DNA of 40,261 nt from positions 1 through 40,261 of the forward strand of contig QQUU01000073.1 in NCBI GenBank assembly GCA_003385605.1. The letters are read 5' to 3'. The notes beneath the pieces were generated by a model. It ran no database searches, was not told the DNA's origin, and was given only the letters and a program-made list of their open reading frames with translations. Origin of the DNA: Bacteroidota bacterium. Its GTDB lineage: Bacteria; Bacteroidota; Bacteroidia; Flavobacteriales; Schleiferiaceae. Each line of letters begins with the position of its first letter. Position 1 is the stretch's first letter. Below, one piece after another: positions 1-7,347 of this stretch. A program made the translations under genes and the position numbers.

Positions 1-1
1 G

Positions 2-58
2 ATCCCGACACAAATGATTACTGATTATTCACCTGAGAAATACCCTGGGGCGCAATAA
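2..58 (+). CDS. 3' end of an upstream gene (partial)
   Basis: An open frame enters from the left edge and ends at a TAA at 56-58, giving the C-terminal residues IPTQMITDYSPEKYPGAQ. The stop lies 3 nt before the ATG of the next gene, the tight spacing seen throughout this operon, so it is probably the last 18 codons of the preceding operon member. The fragment is too short to name a family, and chance openness over 18 codons cannot be excluded. Confidence 0.45.
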   Translation: MPTQMITDYSPEKYPGAQ

Positions 59-61
59 TCG

Positions 62-1594
62 ATGAATAAACCAGGGCAATTTTTCGCATTTCTTTTGGTG
101 CTGGCGCTCGTAGTGAGTGGGCTCAGTTTGCTCATTGGTGGTCGTTCTGTGGTATTGGGCGATGCAGAGCTTAGCTATTACAGCCCTTCAGAACTCTTTG
201 GCCCGCTTTGGAGCGGCTCAGATTCTGTGGTGGTTGAGGTTAAAGAGAACGAAGCCTTAGACGCCTTGATTAATGAGGGAGATTCTGTTTCAGATATTCC
301 TGTAGATAGTGCCTCAATTAATATTGTGCCTCCAACCAACCTTGTGGTGAAGGAAGCAGCACCGCGCGATACGACTGTTCAGGTGGCAGATGTTTTGACT
401 TTTGCGCCGTTCTTTGATGCGTTAGCAGCGCTGAAGGGGAGCAGCACAGAGAACGTACGCGTTTTGCACTTCGGAGATTCACAGCTCGAAGGGGACCGCA
501 TTACTATGCAATTGCGCGATGCCTATCAACGCGAGTACGGCGGTACAGGTTTTGGCTATGTGGCACTAGAGCCGCTAGTGGCACCGTCCTCTTTGGCCTT
601 TAATAATGCTGAAGGGTTCATACGTAAAACGGTTTTCGGTCGCAGAGACACCGCATTCAAGGATATGAAGTACGGGCACCTTGGCTCATTTACGCTCTTG
701 GCTCAAAAAGACAGCACCTCGTATGAGGGACGTGTTTCTTTTGCAAAGCGCAAATGGGGATACAGTCGTGCGAGGAACTTTACCACAGCAAAAATTCATT
801 TGGAGGGTGCTGCACCTACCAAGGCAGAGATATTGGTGGCCGATACATTGTTTTCTACCAGAGTCTTTCCTGAAGGGGAGTGGACCTTGGCGTTAGACAT
901 TCCTTATAACGATGAATTTGACTTGCGCTTGACGGCTTCTGCACCTTCACGTATTTACGGAATTAGTTTTGAGAGCCCTTACGGCTTCCATGCGGACAAT
1001 GTGGCCATGCGTGGTGCTTCAGGGATGATCTTCTCGAAAATGAACGACGAACAGTTCTCGGCGAGCTTGAAGCGCGAGGGGTACGATCTAATCATCCTTC
1101 AGTTTGGTGGAAATGCCGTGCCGTACCTCAAAGATGAGGCGCATGCAGGTCGTTTCGCGCGTGCCTTAGGTCGTCAGCTCAGCCATCTTCAGCGCTTGTA
1201 CCCGGAGGCAGCTTTCCTCTTCATAGGTCCGTCTGATATGGCACGTAAGGAAGGTTTGGAGATGAAGTCCTACCCATTGATTGCGTCGTTGAAGGAGCAG
1301 CTTCGTAGTGAGGTGATGCGCCGCGGTGCTGGGTATTGGGATTTATACGACGTGATGGGCGGTGAAGGTTCTATGGTAGCCTGGGTAGAGGGTGATCCAA
1401 AGCTGGCCGTGAAAGACTACATCCACTTCACACCGAAGGGAGCCTCAAAGGTGGGCAGTGCTTTGGTGAGTGCGTTAAGAGAATTGGAACAAGAATATGC
1501 TGTAGTGCAGGCAGAGATTGCCGCGGAAAAGCAGCGTGTCGAAGATAGCATAGCAACCTATAAAATGAGCCAGGGCACTGGTGTGCAGCCATGA
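62..1594 (+). CDS. SGNH/GDSL-fold hydrolase, membrane-anchored (polysaccharide O-acetylation partner)
   Basis: 510 residues. A hydrophobic segment at about 7-26 should be a signal anchor, followed by a low-complexity acidic linker (about 50-110) and an SGNH catalytic domain. Block I is HFGDSQLEG with nucleophile Ser140, block III is QFGGNAV with Asn351, and block V is DYIHF with Asp452 and His455, so the catalytic set is complete. The C-terminus (about 470-500) is charged and coiled-coil-like. Its stop overlaps the next start in an ATGA, and the third gene is an MBOAT acyltransferase. In alginate-type systems, MBOAT proteins pass acetyl groups across the membrane to SGNH proteins (AlgJ/AlgX) that acetylate the polymer. 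By analogy this is a periplasmic O-acetyltransferase or esterase; the substrate is unknown. A plain lipase/esterase is the alternative. Confidence 0.85.
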   Translation: MNKPGQFFAFLLVLALVVSGLSLLIGGRSVVLGDAELSYYSPSELFGPLWSGSDSVVVEVKENEALDALINEGDSVSDIPVDSASINIVPPTNLVVKEAAPRDTTVQVADVLTFAPFFDALAALKGSSTENVRVLHFGDSQLEGDRITMQLRDAYQREYGGTGFGYVALEPLVAPSSLAFNNAEGFIRKTVFGRRDTAFKDMKYGHLGSFTLLAQKDSTSYEGRVSFAKRKWGYSRARNFTTAKIHLEGAAPTKAEILVADTLFSTRVFPEGEWTLALDIPYNDEFDLRLTASAPSRIYGISFESPYGFHADNVAMRGASGMIFSKMNDEQFSASLKREGYDLIILQFGGNAVPYLKDEAHAGRFARALGRQLSHLQRLYPEAAFLFIGPSDMARKEGLEMKSYPLIASLKEQLRSEVMRRGAGYWDLYDVMGGEGSMVAWVEGDPKLAVKDYIHFTPKGASKVGSALVSALRELEQEYAVVQAEIAAEKQRVEDSIATYKMSQGTGVQP

Positions 1595-2823
1595 TGAAGC
1601 GGTTCTTCATATTCGTTTGTTTTGGGGCGTTGAGCCTTAGTGCACAAGACCATGTGGAGGCCTTGGCGTTGAAGTATCCGTTCTTGGATACAGCGAAAAA
1701 CCACATTCAGTACTACGGGAATACAGATGCTTTGGAAGGATTCTTCACTAAGCTCGACAAGGCCATCTTCGAATACGAAGGTAAAGTCAATGTCGTGCAT
1801 ATGGGCGGTTCACACGTGCAAGGCGGTACATTGAGTCATACCATGCGGATGAATCTGGGCCAGCTTGCACCGGAGCTCAACGTAGAGCGTGGGTTCTTTT
1901 TCCCGCACCGTTTGGCCAACACCAACATGCCACGCAACATATACATCAACAAGATTGGTAAATGGGAGGGTTGCAGAAACAGCATTCCGAAGAACAACTG
2001 TCCTTGGGGATTCTCAGGTATTGACGCCATCACTTACGATAAGGATGCGGGTTTTGTGCTTCAGAGCTTTGTCGACGGTGAGAAGGCGTACAAGTTCAAT
2101 GAGCTTCGCATCTTCGAACACATGGCATCCAACACGATGCAGCCCTTCAGCGATCCTGCTCCCGATAGTGTGGTGGTAGATACTGTAGCAGGGGTTCGTC
2201 GCTGGTTCTTCAACGAGATGATCGATAGTATTGCCGTACACTTCGATAGTGTGCAAGGCGATCCATCCTACATTCTTCAGGGACTACAAATGGTGCGTCC
2301 TGAGAGTGGGTTAGTCTATCATGCTGTGGGTGTCAATGGAGCCGCCACCAAGAGCTTTTTACGCAGCGAGAACTTCGTGGAGCAAGGAAAATATGTCGCG
2401 CCTGATTTGGTGATTTTCGGCTTGGGGATTAACGATGCCTATAAGCCAGACAATGCGTGGTTCCCAGAGGAGTATGGGGCACGCTACGATACATTGGTGG
2501 GCTGGTTCCGAGAGATCAACCCGGAGTGTGAGTTTATCTTCATGACCAACAATGACAGCTACTACCGCAGACGCATACCCAACGAGCACGGTTTGGATGT
2601 GGTAGAACAAATGAAGCTGCTCAGTGAGCGCCACGATGCTGCCCTGTGGGATTTGTTTGGCGTCATGGGTGGATTGAACTCGGTGGCTATTTGGGAGGAA
2701 AATAGATTGGCAAAATCGGACAAGATTCATTTTACCAATGCCGGATATAGATTGAATTCTGACCTGCTCTTCTGGGCACTATGGGAAGAATATGAGAAAC
2801 ACTTAAAAGCCTTGGGACAATGA
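1591..2823 (+). CDS. Second SGNH-fold hydrolase/acetyltransferase, exported
   Basis: 410 residues with a Sec signal peptide (MMKRFFIFVCFGALSLSAQ, cleavage near residue 19). The block I motif is the variant MGGSHVQGG with Ser74, where GDS is replaced by GGS. Block II glycines lie near 247-250, block III is GLGIND with Asn281, and block V is DKIHF with Asp377 and His380. It is only distantly similar to the preceding SGNH protein, so the operon carries two different enzymes rather than a recent duplicate. ATG 1591 overlaps the upstream stop by 4 nt, and its own stop overlaps the MBOAT start in the same way, implying translational coupling. Likely role: periplasmic transfer or removal of O-acetyl groups together with the MBOAT protein. 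Specificity cannot be read from the sequence. Confidence 0.83.
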   Translation: MMKRFFIFVCFGALSLSAQDHVEALALKYPFLDTAKNHIQYYGNTDALEGFFTKLDKAIFEYEGKVNVVHMGGSHVQGGTLSHTMRMNLGQLAPELNVERGFFFPHRLANTNMPRNIYINKIGKWEGCRNSIPKNNCPWGFSGIDAITYDKDAGFVLQSFVDGEKAYKFNELRIFEHMASNTMQPFSDPAPDSVVVDTVAGVRRWFFNEMIDSIAVHFDSVQGDPSYILQGLQMVRPESGLVYHAVGVNGAATKSFLRSENFVEQGKYVAPDLVIFGLGINDAYKPDNAWFPEEYGARYDTLVGWFREINPECEFIFMTNNDSYYRRRIPNEHGLDVVEQMKLLSERHDAALWDLFGVMGGLNSVAIWEENRLAKSDKIHFTNAGYRLNSDLLFWALWEEYEKHLKALGQ

Positions 2824-4484
2824 TGAGCTGGGATCTGGTACAAGGTTGGTTAACCTACGAGGCAAACAGTCCGCTGTTGTTCACGCAGAAGTACTTCTGG
2901 ATCTTCTTTGGTCTAGTGATGGGCGGCTATTCCCTAGTGTACAAGAACACCGCACGCCGCAACATCTACTTGTTCTTGGTGAGTCTGTTTTTCTACTATA
3001 AAACGAGCGGCTTTTACTTCTTTATCCTGCTGTTCTCCACGGTGGTGGATTACTTCATCGGTCGATCCATCTACGTCAACAAGGTGAAATGGCAGCGCCA
3101 GACCTTAGTGGCTCTCTCTGTTGTGGTAAACCTCCTGGTCTTAGGCTATTTCAAATATGCCTACTTCGTGGCCGATTTTATTTACGACCTCACCGGGATC
3201 GAAATCGCCGTACAAAACACCTTCGCGCTGTGGACCAACCAGGCGTTGGGAACCAACTTCATCTTTGAGAAGATCCTTCTGCCTGTCGGAATCAGCTTCT
3301 TTACCTTCCAGACGATCAGCTACAGTGTGGACATCTACCGGGGTCACATCAAGCCCGTTAAGAACATTTTGGACTTTGGCTTCTACGTGAGCTTCTTCCC
3401 GCAACTGGTGGCTGGGCCTATTGTCCGTGCCTCTGAATTTATCCCGCAGTTGTACGAGCCGTACAAGGTCACCAAAGAGCAAGCCGGTCTGGGCATCTTC
3501 TGGATCCTCAACGGTCTTTTGAAAAAGCTCTTTTTGGCCGATTACCTGGCTGTTCAGTTCATCGACCGCGTCTTTGACAACCCACAGCTCTACAGCGGAT
3601 TTGAAACCCTCAGTGCCCTCTTTGGGTATTCGATGCAGGTATACGCAGATTTCTCGGGCTACACAGATGTAGCCATTGGTATAGCCATGTTGCTTGGATT
3701 TACCTTGCCGAAGAACTTTAACAGTCCGTATAAGGCATCGTCGGTGGCAGATTTCTGGCGCCGTTGGCACCTGTCGCTGTCGACTTGGTTGCGCGACTAC
3801 CTGTACATCCCGCTAGGTGGAAACAGGGAAGGCTCGATTGCTTCGTACACCATCGTATTTATCTTCTTTGTATTCATTGCCTTGATTGTGGGCGATCCTT
3901 GGTTGACCCTTGGCTTGGGTGCCGTCTTCGGCATCGGCTTTATCGCTATGCGCAAGAGTCCAGTTGCTGCACGTTGGGTGAATACCAACATCAACCTAAT
4001 GCTTACTATGGTGCTTGGCGGTTTATGGCACGGCTCGTCTTGGAACTTTGTGACCTGGGGAACCTTGAATGGGGTAGGTCTTGTGGTGTACAAAAACTGG
4101 AAGAAGATCAGCCCTTGGGCCGACCGCAGTAAATGGTACAACCGGGCGATTGGGTTGGCGCTCACCTTGATCTTTATCACCTTCACTAGAGCTTGGTTCC
4201 GTTCGCCGACTTGGGACGGTGCTATTGCCATTCTCAACAAGATTCCAACGGACTTTGGATGGTCTACGGTGGGAGAGGTGATTGCTTCAAATTACAAGTA
4301 CTACCTCGTCCTCGTGGGCGGGTACTTGATCCACTGGGTACCGTCGAAATACAAGGGCCAGCTGCGCACTTGGGTGAGCCAAAGTTCACCGTACGTGCTC
4401 TTCCTCCTTGCATTGGCCTCTTCGCTGGTGATTTATCAGATATTGAGTGCTGAGGTTCAGCCGTTTATCTACTTTGCTTTTTAA
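2820..4484 (+). CDS. MBOAT family membrane-bound O-acyltransferase (AlgI/DltB-like)
   Basis: 554 residues, polytopic with roughly ten or more hydrophobic segments. Family hallmarks are the PVGISFFTFQTISY segment (about 155-169), SFFPQLVAGPIVR (191-203), the DFWRRWHLSLSTWLRDY block with His317, and the GGLWHGSSWNF block holding the invariant histidine, His404. AlgI-type proteins move an acyl group, usually acetyl from acetyl-CoA, across the inner membrane to an extracytoplasmic partner. The two SGNH genes immediately upstream, joined by ATGA overlaps, are the expected partners. No terminator is evident in the 48 nt after the stop. The modified polymer (capsule, exopolysaccharide or LPS) is not indicated because no polymer biosynthesis gene is visible next to it. 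Confidence 0.93.
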   Translation: MMSWDLVQGWLTYEANSPLLFTQKYFWIFFGLVMGGYSLVYKNTARRNIYLFLVSLFFYYKTSGFYFFILLFSTVVDYFIGRSIYVNKVKWQRQTLVALSVVVNLLVLGYFKYAYFVADFIYDLTGIEIAVQNTFALWTNQALGTNFIFEKILLPVGISFFTFQTISYSVDIYRGHIKPVKNILDFGFYVSFFPQLVAGPIVRASEFIPQLYEPYKVTKEQAGLGIFWILNGLLKKLFLADYLAVQFIDRVFDNPQLYSGFETLSALFGYSMQVYADFSGYTDVAIGIAMLLGFTLPKNFNSPYKASSVADFWRRWHLSLSTWLRDYLYIPLGGNREGSIASYTIVFIFFVFIALIVGDPWLTLGLGAVFGIGFIAMRKSPVAARWVNTNINLMLTMVLGGLWHGSSWNFVTWGTLNGVGLVVYKNWKKISPWADRSKWYNRAIGLALTLIFITFTRAWFRSPTWDGAIAILNKIPTDFGWSTVGEVIASNYKYYLVLVGGYLIHWVPSKYKGQLRTWVSQSSPYVLFLLALASSLVIYQILSAEVQPFIYFAF

Positions 4485-4532
4485 GCAGTGGTTCTAATGT
4501 GAAGATTTAAGATTAAGGGCTTAAATTGAATC

Positions 4533-5228
4533 ATGCTTGGTATAGTACTCTTTGTAATCATCGTAGCCTTCGCGGTCTTCCAACTGATACGGCTACATCA
4601 GGATTCGAAATTACTTAGGTCGGTAACGGGGCCGCATAGAGGGAATCGTTCTGAGCGAAAGCTTATCCTGTCTCTTTTATACTCAGGTAGATCTTCAAAC
4701 GCCGTATTCCACGATTTATATGTACCTCGTAAAAGCGGGACCTACAGTCAGATTGATGCTGTTCTAGCCACTTCAGTTGGTATGATAGTATTCGAGGTCA
4801 AAGATTACTCTGGATGGATTTTTGGCGATGGTCGATATGAAAATTGGACTCAAGTCCTTTCTTATGGAAGAGAGAAGTACCGTTTCTATAATCCAGTTAG
4901 ACAAAATGCAGCTCACATTAAAGCGCTTAAGCAGCGTTTGAAGCACTTGGGGGATATTCCGTGTATTTCTGTGGTAGTGTTTTACGGCAACTGTGAGTTG
5001 AAGCGGATATCAAATTTGCCCGAGGATACTTGGGTCGCAAGTGCTAGTAGAGTTTTTGAAGTCATCAAGGATATTGAAGAGAGTTACCCTGAAGTTCGTT
5101 TCAAGGATAAATGGGAAGTCGTGCGCATTCTTAAAGAGGCTTCAGCCTTAGGAGAGCAAAGAGAAGTGCGGCAACAGCACCGCGATCAGGTTGCTACTTA
5201 CGTGAATCAAAAAAGGAATCGAAATTGA
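4533..5228 (+). CDS. NERD domain protein (nuclease-related), membrane-anchored
   Basis: 231 residues. An N-terminal transmembrane helix (about 2-20) is followed by a NERD domain (about 37-150). Visible features fit the PD-(D/E)xK-like core proposed for NERD: Glu41, the QIDAVLAT strand with Asp75, FEVKDYSG with Glu88 and Lys90, then the NPVRQN helix start (120-125). A charged tail rich in Q, R and K (about 205-231) ends the protein. NERD proteins are presumed nucleases but rarely characterised. Hand counts on three 60-nt stretches give about 37-43% GC, against about 43-50% in sampled MBOAT sequence upstream, and codon choice is more A/T-ending, so it may be an acquired accessory gene. It has no functional link to its neighbours. 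Confidence 0.82.
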   Translation: MLGIVLFVIIVAFAVFQLIRLHQDSKLLRSVTGPHRGNRSERKLILSLLYSGRSSNAVFHDLYVPRKSGTYSQIDAVLATSVGMIVFEVKDYSGWIFGDGRYENWTQVLSYGREKYRFYNPVRQNAAHIKALKQRLKHLGDIPCISVVVFYGNCELKRISNLPEDTWVASASRVFEVIKDIEESYPEVRFKDKWEVVRILKEASALGEQREVRQQHRDQVATYVNQKRNRN

Positions 5229-5344
5229 TGTTTTGAAGGTCTAAAATTCCGCTTCGTTCAAAGGTTCCTATTAATTATCTTACTCCAAACTAAAACCGCC
5301 TCATTTGAGGTGCGAAATGTTTGAAATAGATTACCTAAAACACC

Positions 5345-6439
5345 ATGTCAAAGAAAATTTTACTAGCCGGAATGTTTTCAGTAGCGGTACTCGCAGTGGT
5401 ACTCTACCGCGTTTTCACCAATAATCCTGATCAGTTTGTAGGTCCTGTAATGGTGCCTTTGTACGAGAGTACTGACGACATAAGCCTCCGCGGTTTGCAT
5501 GCCACGGACGATACTGTTGTCGTGGTTGGCGGGAATAGGGGGGTCTTTGGATTTTCTTTAGACGCCGGTATACATTGGATCTTTTCGCAATTACCTGATG
5601 CCCCCGAGAGCCAATTCCGCTCCGTTTGGGCACACAACGATCATACCTTTTTGGCCGTAAGCGCTGGAGCGCCGAGCTATGTGTACTACTCAGAGGATCG
5701 CGGGCAGAGTTGGTTGCGTACGTTTGAGGATACTGCTCAGGCGACCTTCTTGGACGGTATTGCTTTTGTAAACGATAGCATTGGATTTATATACGGAGAC
5801 CCTGTTGACGGAAAGTTTAAGCTGCTACGTACGGGAGACGGCGGGAGAAGTTGGACAGAGATCGAGGGGCCTGAGGCCATTGATGGAGAGGCGAGCTTTG
5901 CAGCGAGCGGTTCAGCTATTGCCATTGGAAACAACATCATGTCCATCGTAACTGGCGGTACCGTGAGTCGCTTGCACGTCACCATGGATCTGCGCGATGG
6001 ATTGGGCTGGTCGGCGTCGCCTATTGAATTGGCCCAAGGACTTCCATCTCAAGGGGCATTTGCCCACTACTGGGATAAGGAGAAGCTCTACATCGTTGGC
6101 GGCGACTATATGGAAGAGGAAAACACCTTTGGAACGGCGTTGGTGGCCGATTTAATGACGGGCCAAGACGACACCGAAACCATGGAGAAGTTGGCAAGCT
6201 TGCCGTATACCTCGGACGTTAGTGGGGACGGGGAACACCTTTATTTCACAGGAACCACTGGGGTACGCTATTTGGACAGCGCCCTGCACGTGATGGATAC
6301 CACGGCAATGCATGCGCTGGTGAACAGTGGGAAATATGTCTTTGCTAGTGGGCCGAAGGGCAGAATTGGCCGTATTTTCAAAGGAACAATTGCCGAGCTC
6401 AATGATCTTGTCGATCGCATAGAAACGGCACGTAAGTAA
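5345..6439 (+). CDS. Ycf48/BNR-like beta-propeller protein, exported or membrane-anchored
   Basis: 364 residues. A hydrophobic segment at about 4-23 serves as signal or anchor. The rest reads as repeated beta-blades with BNR/Asp-box-like motifs: YYSEDRGQSW (about 113-122), LRTGDGGRSWTEI (about 160-172), and an earlier degenerate FSLDAGIHW (about 70-78). This pattern is that of the Ycf48-like/sialidase-like propellers common in Bacteroidota and often annotated vaguely as oxidoreductase. No enzyme active site is recognisable, so a binding or scaffold role outside the cytoplasm is most likely. It may head the operon that continues into the stress protein 35 nt downstream, but it could be transcribed alone. 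Confidence 0.7.
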   Translation: MSKKILLAGMFSVAVLAVVLYRVFTNNPDQFVGPVMVPLYESTDDISLRGLHATDDTVVVVGGNRGVFGFSLDAGIHWIFSQLPDAPESQFRSVWAHNDHTFLAVSAGAPSYVYYSEDRGQSWLRTFEDTAQATFLDGIAFVNDSIGFIYGDPVDGKFKLLRTGDGGRSWTEIEGPEAIDGEASFAASGSAIAIGNNIMSIVTGGTVSRLHVTMDLRDGLGWSASPIELAQGLPSQGAFAHYWDKEKLYIVGGDYMEEENTFGTALVADLMTGQDDTETMEKLASLPYTSDVSGDGEHLYFTGTTGVRYLDSALHVMDTTAMHALVNSGKYVFASGPKGRIGRIFKGTIAELNDLVDRIETARK

Positions 6440-6474
6440 TAAACACAAAGGACCTTTAATTCGTTAATTAGAAG

Positions 6475-7347
6475 ATGAACGCTACACCCAAACAATACGC
6501 AAAAGTCGCTACCGCTCTCGGTTTTTCACCGATGGCAAAGGCCAACCTCGCTGAGGTTCACCGTATTGCGACGCGTTTTGGTGCGCAGATGTTTGTCTTT
6601 CACGTAGGGAAGTGGACTGAAAAGAGCCAGAAGACCTACGACAGTTTTTTGTCAGACTTAGGCATCGACCCTTCAACCGTTGTTTTGAAGAGTAAGGAAG
6701 GGGATCCTAAGGTGGAGTTGCTGTCGCTATGTAGCGAAAACGATATTGACCTATTGGCACTTGGAGCTTTGATCCGAGAGAGCATGTTTAAGGTGTTTAG
6801 CGCGAGCATTGCGCGGGATGTGTGCCGTAAGGCCAAGGTTAGCCTGCTTTTATTGACACACAGTTCTATTATGGAGGAGCCGTGTGAACGCATCGTAGTG
6901 AACGGGCTCGACCATCCGAAAACACCTGATACCATTGCCACGGCCGTATGGGCTGGGAATAAATTGGGCTCCAAAGAACTCATCGTTGTGGATGAGCTCA
7001 GCGAAAAGTCCATTGCCCGTGCAGACGATGATATGAGTACGCTACAACGCTTACGTCAAAGTCGACAGCTCGAGAAGCAAGAGCACAACCGAATAGAGGA
7101 GGTGCTCGATTTGTGTACTGGAGGGTGTACGATGGACATCACTGAACAGCACGTATTTGGGAAGAAGGGCTATACCATTGCCCACTATGCCAAAGCCAAA
7201 CGAGCTGATCTATTGGTGGTCAATTCCCCAGATACCAAATTGGGCTTCTTAGATCGCATCTTCAAGCACGACCTAGAGTACATCCTTTCGGACCTCCCAA
7301 CGGATGTATTGATCGTACACACCACTAAAGAACTCGCCCATGCATAA
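6475..7347 (+). CDS. Tandem universal stress protein (UspA family)
   Basis: 290 residues with two UspA-like domains (about 1-145 and 150-290), a common tandem form. Each half has the alternating strand/helix pattern, with the strands LLALGAL and LLVVNS and the closing strands SLLLLTH and DVLIVHTT. The ATP-binding signature G-x2-G-x9-G-S/T expected after the fourth strand is not recognisable in either half (GALIRESMFKVF and NSPDTKLGFLDR at the equivalent places), so it probably belongs to the non-ATP-binding class. The stop lies 8 nt inside the next gene, a SulP transporter, and USP proteins are often encoded beside ion transporters. A cytoplasmic regulatory role on that transporter is inference. 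Confidence 0.82.
   Translation: MNATPKQYAKVATALGFSPMAKANLAEVHRIATRFGAQMFVFHVGKWTEKSQKTYDSFLSDLGIDPSTVVLKSKEGDPKVELLSLCSENDIDLLALGALIRESMFKVFSASIARDVCRKAKVSLLLLTHSSIMEEPCERIVVNGLDHPKTPDTIATAVWAGNKLGSKELIVVDELSEKSIARADDDMSTLQRLRQSRQLEKQEHNRIEEVLDLCTGGCTMDITEQHVFGKKGYTIAHYAKAKRADLLVVNSPDTKLGFLDRIFKHDLEYILSDLPTDVLIVHTTKELAHA

Noticed and set aside
3141-3770. 209-codon open frame on the minus strand inside the MBOAT gene
   Set aside because: It lies fully antisense to a gene with clear family motifs, gives a low-complexity charged translation with no recognisable domain, and has no promoter or terminator of its own.
5298-5311. CCTCATTTGAGG inverted repeat as a terminator after the NERD gene
   Set aside because: The stem is very short and no T run follows on either strand.
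5345-6439. Photosystem II assembly factor (Ycf48) function
   Set aside because: The propeller resemblance is only at the fold or repeat level; nothing else here suggests photosynthesis.
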